This document shows positions 8,458-20,119 of a stretch of DNA of 64,000 nucleotides, one piece after another. Source of the stretch: Lelliottia sp. JS-SCA-14 (GTDB lineage: Bacteria; Pseudomonadota; Gammaproteobacteria; Enterobacterales; Enterobacteriaceae); assembly GCF_035593345.1 (NCBI RefSeq), contig NZ_CP141606.1:2976001-3040000 (forward strand), in the 5' to 3' direction. Made by a program: the position numbers and the translations under genes. Below the pieces are notes generated by a model, which was given only the letters and a program-made list of their open reading frames with translations, made no database searches and had not been told where the DNA came from. The number at the start of each line of letters is the position of its first letter. The stretch's first letter is position 1.

Positions 8458-9294
8458 TTAACGCAGCAGAGAGAGCATCGCCTGAGGAACCTGGTTCGCC
8501 TGGGACAGAACAGACGTACCGGCCTGCTGCAGGATCTGCGAGCGGGACATGTTGGAGACTTCGGTCGCGTAGTCAGCGTCCTGTACGCGGGACTGTGCCG
8601 CAGACAGGTTGTTGATGGAGTTATTCAGGTTGTTGATGGTTGATTCGAAACGGTTCTGAATCGCACCCATGTTAGAACGTGCGGTATCGATTTTCGCGAT
8701 AGCGGCGTCAGCTGCGGAAATAACGGTCTGAGCCGTGGAGTTGCCCGCGATAGTGGTGCTCAGGGTGGTGCTCAGAGAACCGGAAGTGGCGTTGATCAGC
8801 GCAGTGCTGTCAATCGCGATGGTGTCGTTAGAAGACACACCTGCGCCTACCTGGATTTTCAGGGAAGTAGACACAGAGCCGTTCAGCAGGTTTTTGCCGT
8901 TGAAGTTTGCGCCGCCAGCGATACGGTCGATTTCAGACAGACGCTGGGTGATTTCCGTGTTGATGGAGTCCAGGTCAGTTGTGCCGTTGGTGTCGTTCGC
9001 GGCCTGTACGGCCAGCTCACGGATACGCTGTAAGTTGGTGTTGATCTCATTCAGGTTACCTTCCGCGGTCTGCACCAGGGAGATACCGTCGTTGGCGTTA
9101 CGTGCCGCCTGAGTCATACCTTTAACCTGAGAGGTCATACGGTTAGCAATCGCCTGACCCGCTGCATCGTCTTTAGAGCTGTTGATACGCAGACCAGAAG
9201 ACAGACGCTCAATAGCAGTGCCCAGAGAAGACTGTGATTTGTTCAGGTTGTTCTGAGTGGTCAGGGACAACAGGTTGGTATTAATAACTGCCAT
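8458..9294 (-). CDS. fliC: Flagellin, tandem copy 3 (fliC family)
   Basis: A 278-residue flagellin. It shares S144, T164 and V237 with copy 2 but carries T105, S173, T176 and a central TIAGNST (181-187), which are closer to copies 4 and 5. This mixture of features makes it look like a mosaic of the two sub-types. The upstream spacer is about 235 bp and includes an AT-rich run (9393-9478) absent from the shorter copy 1/2 spacer. The conserved ends, including the TLR5 segment and C-terminal leucines, match the other copies. Confidence 0.97.
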   Translation of the reverse strand: MAVINTNLLSLTTQNNLNKSQSSLGTAIERLSSGLRINSSKDDAAGQAIANRMTSQVKGMTQAARNANDGISLVQTAEGNLNEINTNLQRIRELAVQAANDTNGTTDLDSINTEITQRLSEIDRIAGGANFNGKNLLNGSVSTSLKIQVGAGVSSNDTIAIDSTALINATSGSLSTTLSTTIAGNSTAQTVISAADAAIAKIDTARSNMGAIQNRFESTINNLNNSINNLSAAQSRVQDADYATEVSNMSRSQILQQAGTSVLSQANQVPQAMLSLLR

Positions 9295-9365
9295 GATTGA
9301 ATTCCTTCAAATAAGTTTTAAAAGTCAGTGCCAGGCACCTGCGGTATCTCTCACCGTTATTAAGG

Positions 9366-9392
9366 TTATCGACGAATAAGGGAAAGACTTTA
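9366..9392 (-). promoter_or_regulatory. Sigma-28 promoter of flagellin copy 3
   Basis: Minus strand TAAA, 15 nt, GTCGATAA, with conserved flanks shared by all five copies. Confidence 0.92.
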
Positions 9393-9478
9393 GCTATTTC
9401 ACTAAAAATAGATCCCCCCCATCTTTTTATTTCCCTAATAAAAATTAATTTCACCTAAATTAATAAAAAACCGCAGGC

Positions 9479-9513
9479 AAAAAAAAAGGGCCGCTGTTTC
9501 CAGCAACCCTTTT
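9479..9513 (-). terminator. Terminator of flagellin copy 4
   Basis: Hairpin GGGTTGCTG, GAAA, CAGCGGCCC with two G-T pairs in the stem and a nine-T tract, 17 bp after the copy 4 stop codon. Confidence 0.88.
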
Positions 9514-9529
9514 CGATATTTTTGCGAAA

Positions 9530-10366
9530 TTAACGCAGCAGGGACAGCATCGCCTGAGGAACCTGGTTCGCCTGAGACAGCACAGAAGTACCCGCCTGCT
9601 GCAGGATCTGCGAGCGGGACATGTTAGAGACTTCGGTCGCGTAGTCAGCATCCTGGATACGGGACTGAGCCGCAGACAGGTTGTTGATGGAGTTGTTCAG
9701 GTTGTTGATGGTGGACTCGAAACGGTTCTGAATCGCACCCATGTTAGAACGTGCGGTATCGATTTTCGCGATAGCGGCGTCAGCAGCAGAGATCACGGTC
9801 TGCGCTGAGGAGTTGCCCGCGATAGTGGTGCTCAGGGTGCTGCTCAGGGTACCGGAAGTGGCGTTGATCAGCGCAGAGCTGTCAATTGCGATGGTGTCGT
9901 TAGAAGAAACACCTGCGCCAACCTGGATTTTCAGAGCGGTAGATACAGAACCGTTCAGCAGGTTTTTGCCGTTGAAGTTCGCGCCGCCAGCGATACGGTC
10001 GATTTCAGACAGACGCTGTGTGATTTCCGTGTTGATGGAGTCCAGGTCAGTCGTGCCGTTGGTGTCGTTCGCGGCCTGTACGGCCAGCTCACGGATACGC
10101 TGTAAGTTGGTGTTGATCTCGTTCAGGTTACCTTCCGCGGTCTGCACCAGGGAGATACCGTCGTTGGCGTTACGCGCCGCCTGAGTCATGCCTTTAACCT
10201 GAGAGGTCATACGGTTAGCAATCGCCTGACCCGCTGCATCGTCTTTAGAGCTGTTGATACGCAGACCAGAAGACAGACGCTCAATAGCAGTGCCCAGAGA
10301 AGACTGTGATTTGTTCAGGTTGTTCTGAGTGGTCAGGGACAGCAGGTTGGTGTTAATAACGGCCAT
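9530..10366 (-). CDS. fliC: Flagellin, tandem copy 4 (fliC family)
   Basis: A 278-residue flagellin that differs from copy 1 by a single residue (T181 instead of S181) and from copy 5 at T173 and S176. The three copies 1, 4 and 5 therefore form one sub-type (A144, S164, I237). The start context is GGCCATGG rather than GGCAGTTATCA downstream usage seen in copies 1-3, with second-codon usage GCC. Near-identity over the whole coding sequence, but different spacers, points to recent conversion between copies. Confidence 0.97.
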   Translation of the reverse strand: MAVINTNLLSLTTQNNLNKSQSSLGTAIERLSSGLRINSSKDDAAGQAIANRMTSQVKGMTQAARNANDGISLVQTAEGNLNEINTNLQRIRELAVQAANDTNGTTDLDSINTEITQRLSEIDRIAGGANFNGKNLLNGSVSTALKIQVGAGVSSNDTIAIDSSALINATSGTLSSTLSTTIAGNSSAQTVISAADAAIAKIDTARSNMGAIQNRFESTINNLNNSINNLSAAQSRIQDADYATEVSNMSRSQILQQAGTSVLSQANQVPQAMLSLLR

Positions 10367-10437
10367 GGTTCGATTCCTTTAATGTAGTGTTATGAGTCGG
10401 TACCGGTCACTCACGGCAGCTCTCAGCGTTATTAAGG

Positions 10438-10464
10438 TTATCGACGAACTGGAGAAAGACTTTA
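10438..10464 (-). promoter_or_regulatory. Sigma-28 promoter of flagellin copy 4
   Basis: Minus strand TAAA, 15 nt, GTCGATAA. The leader is about 65 nt to the ATG. Confidence 0.92.
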
Positions 10465-10546
10465 GACCTTTCGCTAAAAATAGATCGCTATCAGGGGCGG
10501 ACTTCTCTGACAAAAATGAGCGGCAGTGGGGCTGGTGAAAAACGAT

Positions 10547-10579
10547 AAAAAAAGGGCCGCTGTTTCCAGCAACCCTTTG
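10547..10579 (-). terminator. Terminator of flagellin copy 5
   Basis: The same hairpin form as after copy 4 (CAGCGGCCC arm) with a seven-T tract, 18 bp after the copy 5 stop codon. Confidence 0.88.
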
Positions 10580-10596
10580 TTAAAGATTCTGCGAAA

Positions 10597-11433
10597 TTAA
10601 CGCAGCAGGGACAGCATCGCCTGAGGAACCTGGTTCGCCTGAGACAGCACTGAAGTACCCGCCTGCTGCAGGATCTGCGAGCGGGACATGTTGGACACTT
10701 CGGTCGCGTAGTCAGCATCCTGGATACGGGACTGGGCCGCAGACAGGTTGTTGATGGAGTTGTTCAGGTTGTTGATGGTGGATTCGAAACGGTTCTGAAT
10801 CGCACCCATGTTAGAACGTGCGGTATCGATTTTCGCGATAGCGGCGTCAGCAGCAGAGATGACGGTCTGTGCAGAGGAGTTGCCCGCGATGGTGGTGCTC
10901 AGGGTGGTGCTCAGAGAACCGGAGGTGGCGTTGATCAGCGCAGAGCTGTCAATTGCGATGGTGTCGTTAGAAGAAACACCTGCGCCAACCTGAATTTTCA
11001 GCGCGGTAGATACAGAACCGTTCAGCAGGTTTTTGCCGTTGAAGTTCGCGCCGCCGGCGATACGGTCGATTTCAGACAGACGCTGGGTGATTTCCGTGTT
11101 GATGGAGTCCAGGTCAGTCGTGCCGTTGGTGTCGTTCGCAGCCTGCACGGCCAGCTCACGGATACGCTGTAAGTTGGTGTTGATCTCGTTCAGGTTACCT
11201 TCCGCGGTCTGCACCAGGGAGATACCGTCGTTGGCGTTACGCGCTGCCTGAGTCATGCCTTTAACCTGAGAGGTCATACGGTTTGCAATCGCCTGACCAG
11301 CAGCATCGTCTTTAGAGCTGTTTATGCGCAGACCAGAGGACAGACGCTCGATAGCGGTGCCCAGAGAAGACTGAGATTTGTTCAGGTTGTTCTGAGTGGT
11401 CAGGGACAGCAGGTTGGTATTAATAACGGCCAT
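10597..11433 (-). CDS. fliC: Flagellin, tandem copy 5 (fliC family)
   Basis: A 278-residue flagellin, first of the array and divergent from fliD, which is the normal position of fliC in E. coli. It belongs to the A144/S164/I237 sub-type with S173, T176 and TIAGNSS at 181-187. By position this is the best candidate for the ancestral copy, with copies 1-4 arising by tandem duplication away from fliD. The duplicated unit is about 1.02-1.07 kb and includes promoter, gene and terminator. Confidence 0.97.
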   Translation of the reverse strand: MAVINTNLLSLTTQNNLNKSQSSLGTAIERLSSGLRINSSKDDAAGQAIANRMTSQVKGMTQAARNANDGISLVQTAEGNLNEINTNLQRIRELAVQAANDTNGTTDLDSINTEITQRLSEIDRIAGGANFNGKNLLNGSVSTALKIQVGAGVSSNDTIAIDSSALINATSGSLSTTLSTTIAGNSSAQTVISAADAAIAKIDTARSNMGAIQNRFESTINNLNNSINNLSAAQSRIQDADYATEVSNMSRSQILQQAGTSVLSQANQVPQAMLSLLR

Positions 11434-11504
11434 GGTTCGATTCCTTCAATATAGTGTTATGAGTAAGTGCCGGTGACTCACGGCGTCTCTCAGCGTTATG
11501 AAGG

Positions 11505-11531
11505 TTATCGACGGGTCTGAATAAGACTTTA
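11505..11531 (-). promoter_or_regulatory. Sigma-28 promoter of flagellin copy 5
   Basis: Minus strand TAAA, 15 nt, GTCGATAA. It diverges from the fliD promoter 226 bp away. The rest of the 387-bp spacer (11434-11820) is AT-rich and shows no gene. Confidence 0.92.
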
Positions 11532-11756
11532 GAACTTAAGTCAGAAAAATTATAACTATTTGTATTTAATGCGTTTTAAATCCTGTAAATGCCTCATCAT
11601 TCTCTTCAGATGTTAATTCAACAGGTGTACTAAGCTAAATTATTAATCCACGCTTAACTCTCTTGCCCTTCCCTTCTTTATACCTCCAGACCGCAATAGA
11701 GGCATATGACCGCATCGTTGCGCGTTATTCCGTCGATAATTTTTTTAACTAAAACG

Positions 11757-11783
11757 TAAACTATCTCCAGAAGTCGCCGATAA
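11757..11783 (+). promoter_or_regulatory. Sigma-28 promoter of fliD
   Basis: TAAA, 15 nt, GCCGATAA: an exact match to the FliA consensus, 37 bp before the fliD ATG. Confidence 0.95.
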
Positions 11784-11820
11784 GTATCTGAAACTACCAT
11801 TGGCTAAAGGAAATGAATTA

Positions 11821-13266
11821 ATGGCAAGTACAATCACTACCTCAGGGGCGACGATAACCAGCATGGGGGTCGGCTCTGGACTGGACCTGAGTTCGCTGTA
11901 CACGAACCTTGAGACAGCGGAAAAAACGAAGCTCAATACCATTACCACGCAGCAGTCTTCCTTTAATGCGCAGCTGAGTGCCTTTAGTAAACTGCAAAGC
12001 GCGATGCAGAACCTGAACACCGCGACTGCGGCTCTGGCCAAGAACGATACCTGGAACGCTGCCACCATTGGTTCGACCAATACCGCGTTCAGCGCCACCA
12101 CCACGGCAGGTGCGGCAGTGGGTTCGTATTCGGTTCAGGTTAAAGCGCTGGCTAAAGCACAGGTATTGACCACTGACAGCCAGACCAGCTCAACCGCACT
12201 GCTGGGCAGCACCACAGGTACCACGCGTACTCTGACAATTTCTCAGCCAGGCATTGATAAGCCGATCAGCGTAACGCTGGAAGACGGTGACACCAGCCTG
12301 AGCGGCATCGCTAACGCGATCAACAAAGCGAATGGCGGCGTCAACGCAACGGTCGTTAAAGCCAAAGACGGTGCGTTTACGCTGATGCTGGCATCAAAAA
12401 CCACCGGCACCGCGAACGACATGACGGTCTCCGTGACCGGCGATGATGCGCTTCAGAACATCATTGGTTTTGATTCATCCACCCACACCGGTGCCATGAA
12501 TCAGCAAACGGCTTCGCAAAACGCCAAAGTGGTGGTGAACGACATCGAAATCGAGCGTTCAACCAACACCATCAGCGATGCGCTGCCGGGCGTGACCTTA
12601 AGCCTGAAGGCAGAAAGCACCAAGAGTGAAAATCTGGATGTTACCCGCTCTACCGATGCCACCAAAAAAGCGGTAAACGACTGGGTCACCTCCTATAACG
12701 CCCTGCAGTCCACCATCGCCACGGTCACCAAGTACGTGAAAGTGGATGCCGGCGCCGATCAGTCCACCAGCAATGGTGCGCTGCTGGGTGATAACACCGT
12801 GCGTTCCGTACAGTCTCAGCTGCGCAGCCTGCTGACTAACGTACAGGACGGGGCGTTCTCGATTATGGCTCAGCTGGGCGTGACGCAGGATCCAACCGTG
12901 GGTGCCGATGGCTCCATGGGCAACCTGAAAGTCGACGACGCCAAACTGACCAAAGTGCTGAGTGAAAGCCCGGATGCCGTACAGGCCTACTTCGTGGGCG
13001 ACGGTAAAAAGACCGGTCTGGCGACGCAGATGTCCACGGTACTCACCGGGATGCTCAGCACCACAACCGGTAAAGAAGGGATCATCAAGAACGCCACCGA
13101 CGGGATCAACAGTACGCTGAAGTCTCTGGATCAGCGCTACACCGCGATGGAAGCCAGTATTGATGCCACCATGGCGCGTTATAAAAGTCAGTTCACTAAC
13201 CTGGACACCATGATGAGCAAGCTGAATAACACCGCCGCTTACCTCACCAAGCAATTTAGTTCTTAG
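11821..13266 (+). CDS. fliD: Flagellar filament cap protein FliD
   Basis: The filament cap (HAP2), which folds exported flagellin at the tip. It has 481 residues against 468 in E. coli. The start MASTITTSGATITSMGVGSGLDLSSL is the usual FliD N-terminus, so the ATG at 11821 behind AAAGGAA was chosen over an in-frame TTG at 11800. The long Thr/Ser-rich middle and the C-terminal coiled coil (about 400-481) are typical. It heads the fliDST operon, 16 bp before fliS, and reads away from the flagellin array, so one sigma-28-controlled region feeds both cap and filament. Confidence 0.97.
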   Translation: MASTITTSGATITSMGVGSGLDLSSLYTNLETAEKTKLNTITTQQSSFNAQLSAFSKLQSAMQNLNTATAALAKNDTWNAATIGSTNTAFSATTTAGAAVGSYSVQVKALAKAQVLTTDSQTSSTALLGSTTGTTRTLTISQPGIDKPISVTLEDGDTSLSGIANAINKANGGVNATVVKAKDGAFTLMLASKTTGTANDMTVSVTGDDALQNIIGFDSSTHTGAMNQQTASQNAKVVVNDIEIERSTNTISDALPGVTLSLKAESTKSENLDVTRSTDATKKAVNDWVTSYNALQSTIATVTKYVKVDAGADQSTSNGALLGDNTVRSVQSQLRSLLTNVQDGAFSIMAQLGVTQDPTVGADGSMGNLKVDDAKLTKVLSESPDAVQAYFVGDGKKTGLATQMSTVLTGMLSTTTGKEGIIKNATDGINSTLKSLDQRYTAMEASIDATMARYKSQFTNLDTMMSKLNNTAAYLTKQFSS

Positions 13267-13282
13267 CGGTTAAGGAACGTAT

Positions 13283-13693
13283 ATGTATGCACAAAACGGC
13301 GCCCGAGCCTATCAGCAGGTCGGGCTGGAGAGCGCGGTTCTGAGCGCAACTCCACATCAGCTTGTGGTCATGCTTTTCGACGGGGCACTTAGTGCCCTGG
13401 TTCGCGCCCGGCTTTTCCTCGAAGAGGGGAAAATTGCCGAGAAAGGTGAAGCCTTATCGAAAGCGATCAACATTATCGATAATGGCTTAAAAGCGGGACT
13501 GAACATGGAGGTTGATAGCGAGTTGCCTGGCAACCTCGCTGCACTGTACGACTACATGGTTCGACGTCTGTTACACGCTAACCTGCGTAATGACGTCGAG
13601 GCCATTGTCGAGATCGAGGGTATATTAAATAACATTGCGGATGCGTGGAAACAGATAGGCCCGACCGTTTCCTCTCTCCAGGATAAATTTTGA
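13283..13693 (+). CDS. fliS: Flagellin export chaperone FliS
   Basis: A 136-residue cytoplasmic chaperone that binds the C-terminus of unexported flagellin. It starts MYAQNGARAYQQVGLESAVLS, the usual FliS opening, and contains the HQLVVMLFDGALSALVRAR helix that forms the flagellin groove. The ribosome-binding site is TTAAGGAA. The stop overlaps the fliT start (TGATG), so the two are coupled. With five flagellin genes in the locus, one FliS must serve all of them. Their identical C-termini make that plausible. Confidence 0.97.
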   Translation: MYAQNGARAYQQVGLESAVLSATPHQLVVMLFDGALSALVRARLFLEEGKIAEKGEALSKAINIIDNGLKAGLNMEVDSELPGNLAALYDYMVRRLLHANLRNDVEAIVEIEGILNNIADAWKQIGPTVSSLQDKF

Positions 13694-14067
13694 TGACGAA
13701 TCCCAGCACCGCTCTTAACGACTGGCAGGCCCTGCACAGCCTTAGCCTGGCGATGTTAAAACTTGCTCATTCCGGCCAGTGGGATGAGCTCATCGCCCAC
13801 GAAATCTCCTATGTGCAGTTGGTTGAACGCATCTCGCAGAATTCTATACCATCTGCTCATGCGGCCCAGATTGAACAGGCGCGATACCTGTTAGAGATGG
13901 TGCTGAAAAATGAGAAAGAGCTAAAAGAGCTGCTGGCTATCCGCATGGATGAGCTGCGTAATCTCATCGACCAAACGACGAAACAACAGTCCATAACTTC
14001 GGCCTATGGCAAGCTTTCCGGAAATATTCTTTATCCAGAAAGTCTGACTCGCGATAACCAACTATGA
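13693..14067 (+). CDS. fliT: Flagellar export chaperone / FlhDC regulator FliT
   Basis: A 124-residue helical protein. In enterics FliT is the chaperone of the cap protein FliD and, when free, an anti-activator of FlhD4C2. The start was set at the ATG overlapping the fliS stop ([19 protein letters not shown]) rather than an in-frame TTG one codon earlier. The C-terminal helix that self-inhibits binding appears present ([17 protein letters not shown]). Last gene of the fliDST operon. Confidence 0.95.
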   Translation: MTNPSTALNDWQALHSLSLAMLKLAHSGQWDELIAHEISYVQLVERISQNSIPSAHAAQIEQARYLLEMVLKNEKELKELLAIRMDELRNLIDQTTKQQSITSAYGKLSGNILYPESLTRDNQL

Positions 14068-14081
14068 TTTCATCATCCATA

Positions 14082-14111
14082 CTCCAGAAGTCAGCCTAAC
14101 GGCTTCTGGAG
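14082..14111 (+). repeat. Hairpin between fliT and amyA
   Basis: Nine-base arms CTCCAGAAG and CTTCTGGAG around a 12-nt loop. There is no T tract, so it is a possible processing or attenuation structure and not a clear terminator. The amyA ribosome-binding site (GGAAG) follows within 5 bp. Confidence 0.5.
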
Positions 14112-14119
14112 CACGGAAG

Positions 14120-15607
14120 ATGAAAAACCCCACTCTGTTACAATGTTTTCACTGGTATTACCCCACTGGCGGCGAGCTGTGGCGGGAAGTGACGGCGCTG
14201 GCCCCCAATCTCAACGAAATCGGCATCAACATGATCTGGCTGCCCCCGGCTTACAAAGGGGCATCGGGCGGGTATTCCGTCGGATATGACTCTTACGATC
14301 TGTTCGATCTCGGTGAGTTTGATCAAAAAGGGTCTGTCGCCACCAAATACGGCGATAAAGCGCAGCTGCTGGAGGCCATCGACGCCTTAAAAAGCAATGA
14401 GATCGCCGTACTGCTCGACGTGGTAGTGAACCACAAAATGGGCGCGGATGAGAAAGAGTCGATTCGCGTGCAGCGAGTGAATGAGCAGGACCGGACGCAG
14501 ATTGATGATGAGATCATCGAATGCGAAGCCTGGACCCGCTACACCTTCCCCGTCCGGGGCGGGAAATACTCCGAGTTTATCTGGGATTTCAAATGCTTTA
14601 GCGGCATCGACCATATTGAAAACCCCAACGAAGTCAGCATTTTCAAAATCGTCAATGATTACAGCGGCGACGGCTGGAACGATCAGGTCGACGACGAGAT
14701 GGGCAATTTCGATTACCTGATGGGCGAAAACATCGATTTTCGCAATCACGCGGTAACGGAGGAGCTGAAATACTGGGCGCGCTGGGTGATGGAGCAAACC
14801 CATTGCGACGGTTTTCGTCTCGATGCGGTGAAGCATATTCCGGCCTGGTTCTATAAAGAGTGGATTGAACACGTGCAGGAAGTGGCACCCAAACCCCTGT
14901 TTATTGTGGCGGAATACTGGTCCCACGAAGTTGATAAACTCCAGCAATACATCGAGCAGGTCGAGGGCAAAACCATGCTCTTCGATGCCCCGCTGCAGAT
15001 GAAATTCCACGAAGCCTCCCGTCAGGGGCGCGACTACGATATGAGTCAGATCTTCACCGGTACGTTGGTGGAGGCGGATCCGTTCCATGCCGTGACGCTG
15101 GTCGCCAACCACGACACCCAGCCCTTGCAGGCGCTGGAGGCACCGGTGGAAGCCTGGTTTAAACCGCTGGCCTATGCCCTGATTTTGCTGCGCGAAAACG
15201 GCGTGCCGAGCGTGTTCTATCCGGATCTGTTTGGCGCGAGCTATGAAGATACCGGCGGCGACGGGGAAACTTATCCTATCGTGATGCCGGTTATCGAGCA
15301 GCTCCACGAGCTGATCCTCGCCCGCCAGCGTTTCGCCCACGGCGTGCAGACGCTGTGGTTCAATCATCCCAACTGTATTGCCTTCAGCCGCAGCGGTACC
15401 GATGAAGATCCGGGCTGCGTGGTGGTGATGTCCAACGGGGACGACGGTGAAAAAGTGCTGTGTCTCGGGGAGAATTACGGCAACAAGAGCTGGCGTGATT
15501 TTCTCGGCAACCGGGAAGAGAGTGTCACCACCGCCGCCGACGGCGAAGGGACATTCACCTGCAAAGGCGGGAGCGTGAGTATCTGGGTGATGGAGGAAGT
15601 GTTGTAG
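14120..15607 (+). CDS. amyA: Cytoplasmic alpha-amylase AmyA
   Basis: A GH13 alpha-amylase (EC 3.2.1.1) of 495 residues, the same length as E. coli AmyA. It has no signal peptide, so it acts on intracellular maltodextrin or glycogen. GH13 landmarks are visible: region I DVVVNHK, region [11 protein letters not shown] with the nucleophile Asp, region III FIVAEYW with the acid Glu, and region [10 protein letters not shown]. It keeps its place between fliT and yedD as in E. coli. It ends with a tryptophan-rich C-terminal beta domain ([13 protein letters not shown]). Confidence 0.97.
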   Translation: MKNPTLLQCFHWYYPTGGELWREVTALAPNLNEIGINMIWLPPAYKGASGGYSVGYDSYDLFDLGEFDQKGSVATKYGDKAQLLEAIDALKSNEIAVLLDVVVNHKMGADEKESIRVQRVNEQDRTQIDDEIIECEAWTRYTFPVRGGKYSEFIWDFKCFSGIDHIENPNEVSIFKIVNDYSGDGWNDQVDDEMGNFDYLMGENIDFRNHAVTEELKYWARWVMEQTHCDGFRLDAVKHIPAWFYKEWIEHVQEVAPKPLFIVAEYWSHEVDKLQQYIEQVEGKTMLFDAPLQMKFHEASRQGRDYDMSQIFTGTLVEADPFHAVTLVANHDTQPLQALEAPVEAWFKPLAYALILLRENGVPSVFYPDLFGASYEDTGGDGETYPIVMPVIEQLHELILARQRFAHGVQTLWFNHPNCIAFSRSGTDEDPGCVVVMSNGDDGEKVLCLGENYGNKSWRDFLGNREESVTTAADGEGTFTCKGGSVSIWVMEEVL

Positions 15608-15620
15608 TTTGGGGGAGTGT

Positions 15621-15694
15621 GCCGGGTGGCGGCTACGCCTTACCCGGCCTACGTTTCGATTTTGTAGGCCGGGTAAGCGCCAGCGCCACCCGGC
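15621..15694. repeat. Paired REP (BIME-like) element
   Basis: Two facing copies of an enterobacterial REP, GCCGGGTGGCGGCTACGCC and its inverted partner ending GCCACCCGGC, separated by a short AT-rich linker. It lies between the convergent amyA and yedD genes, where it may limit read-through or protect 3' ends. Confidence 0.85.
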
Positions 15695-15703
15695 AAAAAA
15701 ACC

Positions 15704-16120
15704 TTACTTCACCGCACTCTCAAGCGGGTTCTTGCTCAGGTAATCCGCGCACTCCACCGTCGGACGGTCGACGCGCTGCAGTTCCATGCCGTCATATTCC
15801 AGCGTGTTGCCATCAAGTTCGAGCGGATAGATATCCAGCTTGCGGGTCACGTTGTAATAACTGTCAGACCGCAGCATGATTTTACCCGGCACCGCCACCA
15901 CGCGCTGCCACTGACGACAATCCAGGGTATCCCCCTGCTCTGTCACCACCAGCGTCGCAATCGCTTCCGGGCTGACCATTTTGCTTTGCGGTCCTTTAGA
16001 CTGCCAGTAACCCGCCAGATGAGCAGGGACTGGATGCTTGATGACATCCTGATAATTATCGACCTGCACACAACCGGTTAACGCCAGCAGCGCGCCAACC
16101 ACAATACTTTTTTTCATCAT
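15704..16120 (-). CDS. yedD: Lipoprotein YedD
   Basis: A 138-residue predicted outer-membrane-directed lipoprotein of unknown function. The N-terminus MMKKSIVVGALLALTGC is a lipoprotein signal with the lipobox LTGC, so the mature protein starts at C17; V19 and D20 follow the cysteine. Its length and order next to amyA match E. coli YedD (137 residues). In E. coli yedE and yedF lie between yedD and fliE; here fliE follows at 79 bp and both are absent. Confidence 0.93.
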   Translation of the reverse strand: MMKKSIVVGALLALTGCVQVDNYQDVIKHPVPAHLAGYWQSKGPQSKMVSPEAIATLVVTEQGDTLDCRQWQRVVAVPGKIMLRSDSYYNVTRKLDIYPLELDGNTLEYDGMELQRVDRPTVECADYLSKNPLESAVK

Positions 16121-16199
16121 CTTTCCCGCCTGCGAAGAAAAAAATATTGTGGCATTAAAGCGTTAAAGCTTCCAGCGTAAGATAACAATCGTGCAGGGA

Positions 16200-16517
16200 C
16201 TACACCTGCATGTTCATCACTTCCTGATAAGCCGTCACCAGCTTATTACGCACCTGAATCCCCATCTGCAGAGAAACCGATGATTTTTGCAAATCGGTCA
16301 TCACATCGTTCAGCGCCACACCGGGTTCGCCGAGGGTAAACTTCTCTGCCTCCGCGCGCGCAGCGTTTTGCGTGTCGCTGATGCGATCGAGCGCGGCGTG
16401 CAGTTGTCCTGCAAAGCTGACCGTCGATTGCGTGTCCGCCGAAACGTCCTGATTACGGGCCGTCATCGCCGTTGCCTGCAGCTGGCTGATCACCCCTTCA
16501 ATGCCTTGTATTGCCAT
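16200..16517 (-). CDS. fliE: Flagellar hook-basal body protein FliE
   Basis: A 105-residue protein that links the MS ring to the proximal rod at the periplasmic face of the membrane. It begins [17 protein letters not shown] and ends with the conserved helix [22 protein letters not shown] shared by rod proteins. It is transcribed alone and diverges from fliF across a 228-bp region that carries an FlhDC-like box. Its substrate role in early type III export is known from the family. Confidence 0.96.
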   Translation of the reverse strand: MAIQGIEGVISQLQATAMTARNQDVSADTQSTVSFAGQLHAALDRISDTQNAARAEAEKFTLGEPGVALNDVMTDLQKSSVSLQMGIQVRNKLVTAYQEVMNMQV

Positions 16518-16573
16518 GACTCTCCCCTGGATGGTTTTTTACGAGGACAAGACTAGCACCTTGTCAATGGGAT

Positions 16574-16617
16574 AATGGCGGTAAATAGCGACAAAAAACC
16601 AGGTTATTTGACGAATC
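16574..16617. promoter_or_regulatory. FlhDC-binding site between fliE and fliF
   Basis: The left half AATGGCGGTAAATAGCG matches the FlhDC half-site pattern (AATGGC-N2/3-AAATAGCG). After about a dozen bases comes a weaker inverted half around GGTTATTTGACG. Its position between divergent class 2 operons fits shared activation. Confidence 0.7.
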
Positions 16618-16640
16618 GAAAATCCGGATTCATCAAATAA
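16604..16640. repeat. Inverted repeat in the fliE-fliF spacer
   Basis: Arms TTATTTGACGAATC and GATTCATCAAATAA pair with one mismatch around a 9-nt loop. It overlaps the right half of the FlhDC-like box and may be part of that operator. Confidence 0.6.
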
Positions 16641-16745
16641 TAGCTCGGCCATATATATGGAACTTTTGTCGTGTTTGCCGACCCGGGAGTTAGTTTTGTT
16701 TCACTACACGAATAACATCATCCACCACGAGCCACGAGGTGCGCT

Positions 16746-20118
<3,373 letters not shown>

Positions 20119-20119
<1 letters not shown>

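Noticed and set aside
11800..11820. TTG start for fliD with seven extra residues
   Set aside because: The ATG at 11821 gives the family N-terminus and has AAAGGAA at good spacing.
12598..13254. Minus-strand ORF of 218 codons
   Set aside because: It is a shadow of fliD, with no domain and no upstream signal.
14387..15367. Long minus-strand ORF of 326 codons
   Set aside because: It is antisense to amyA, whose GH13 motifs are clear, and shows no ribosome-binding site or domain.
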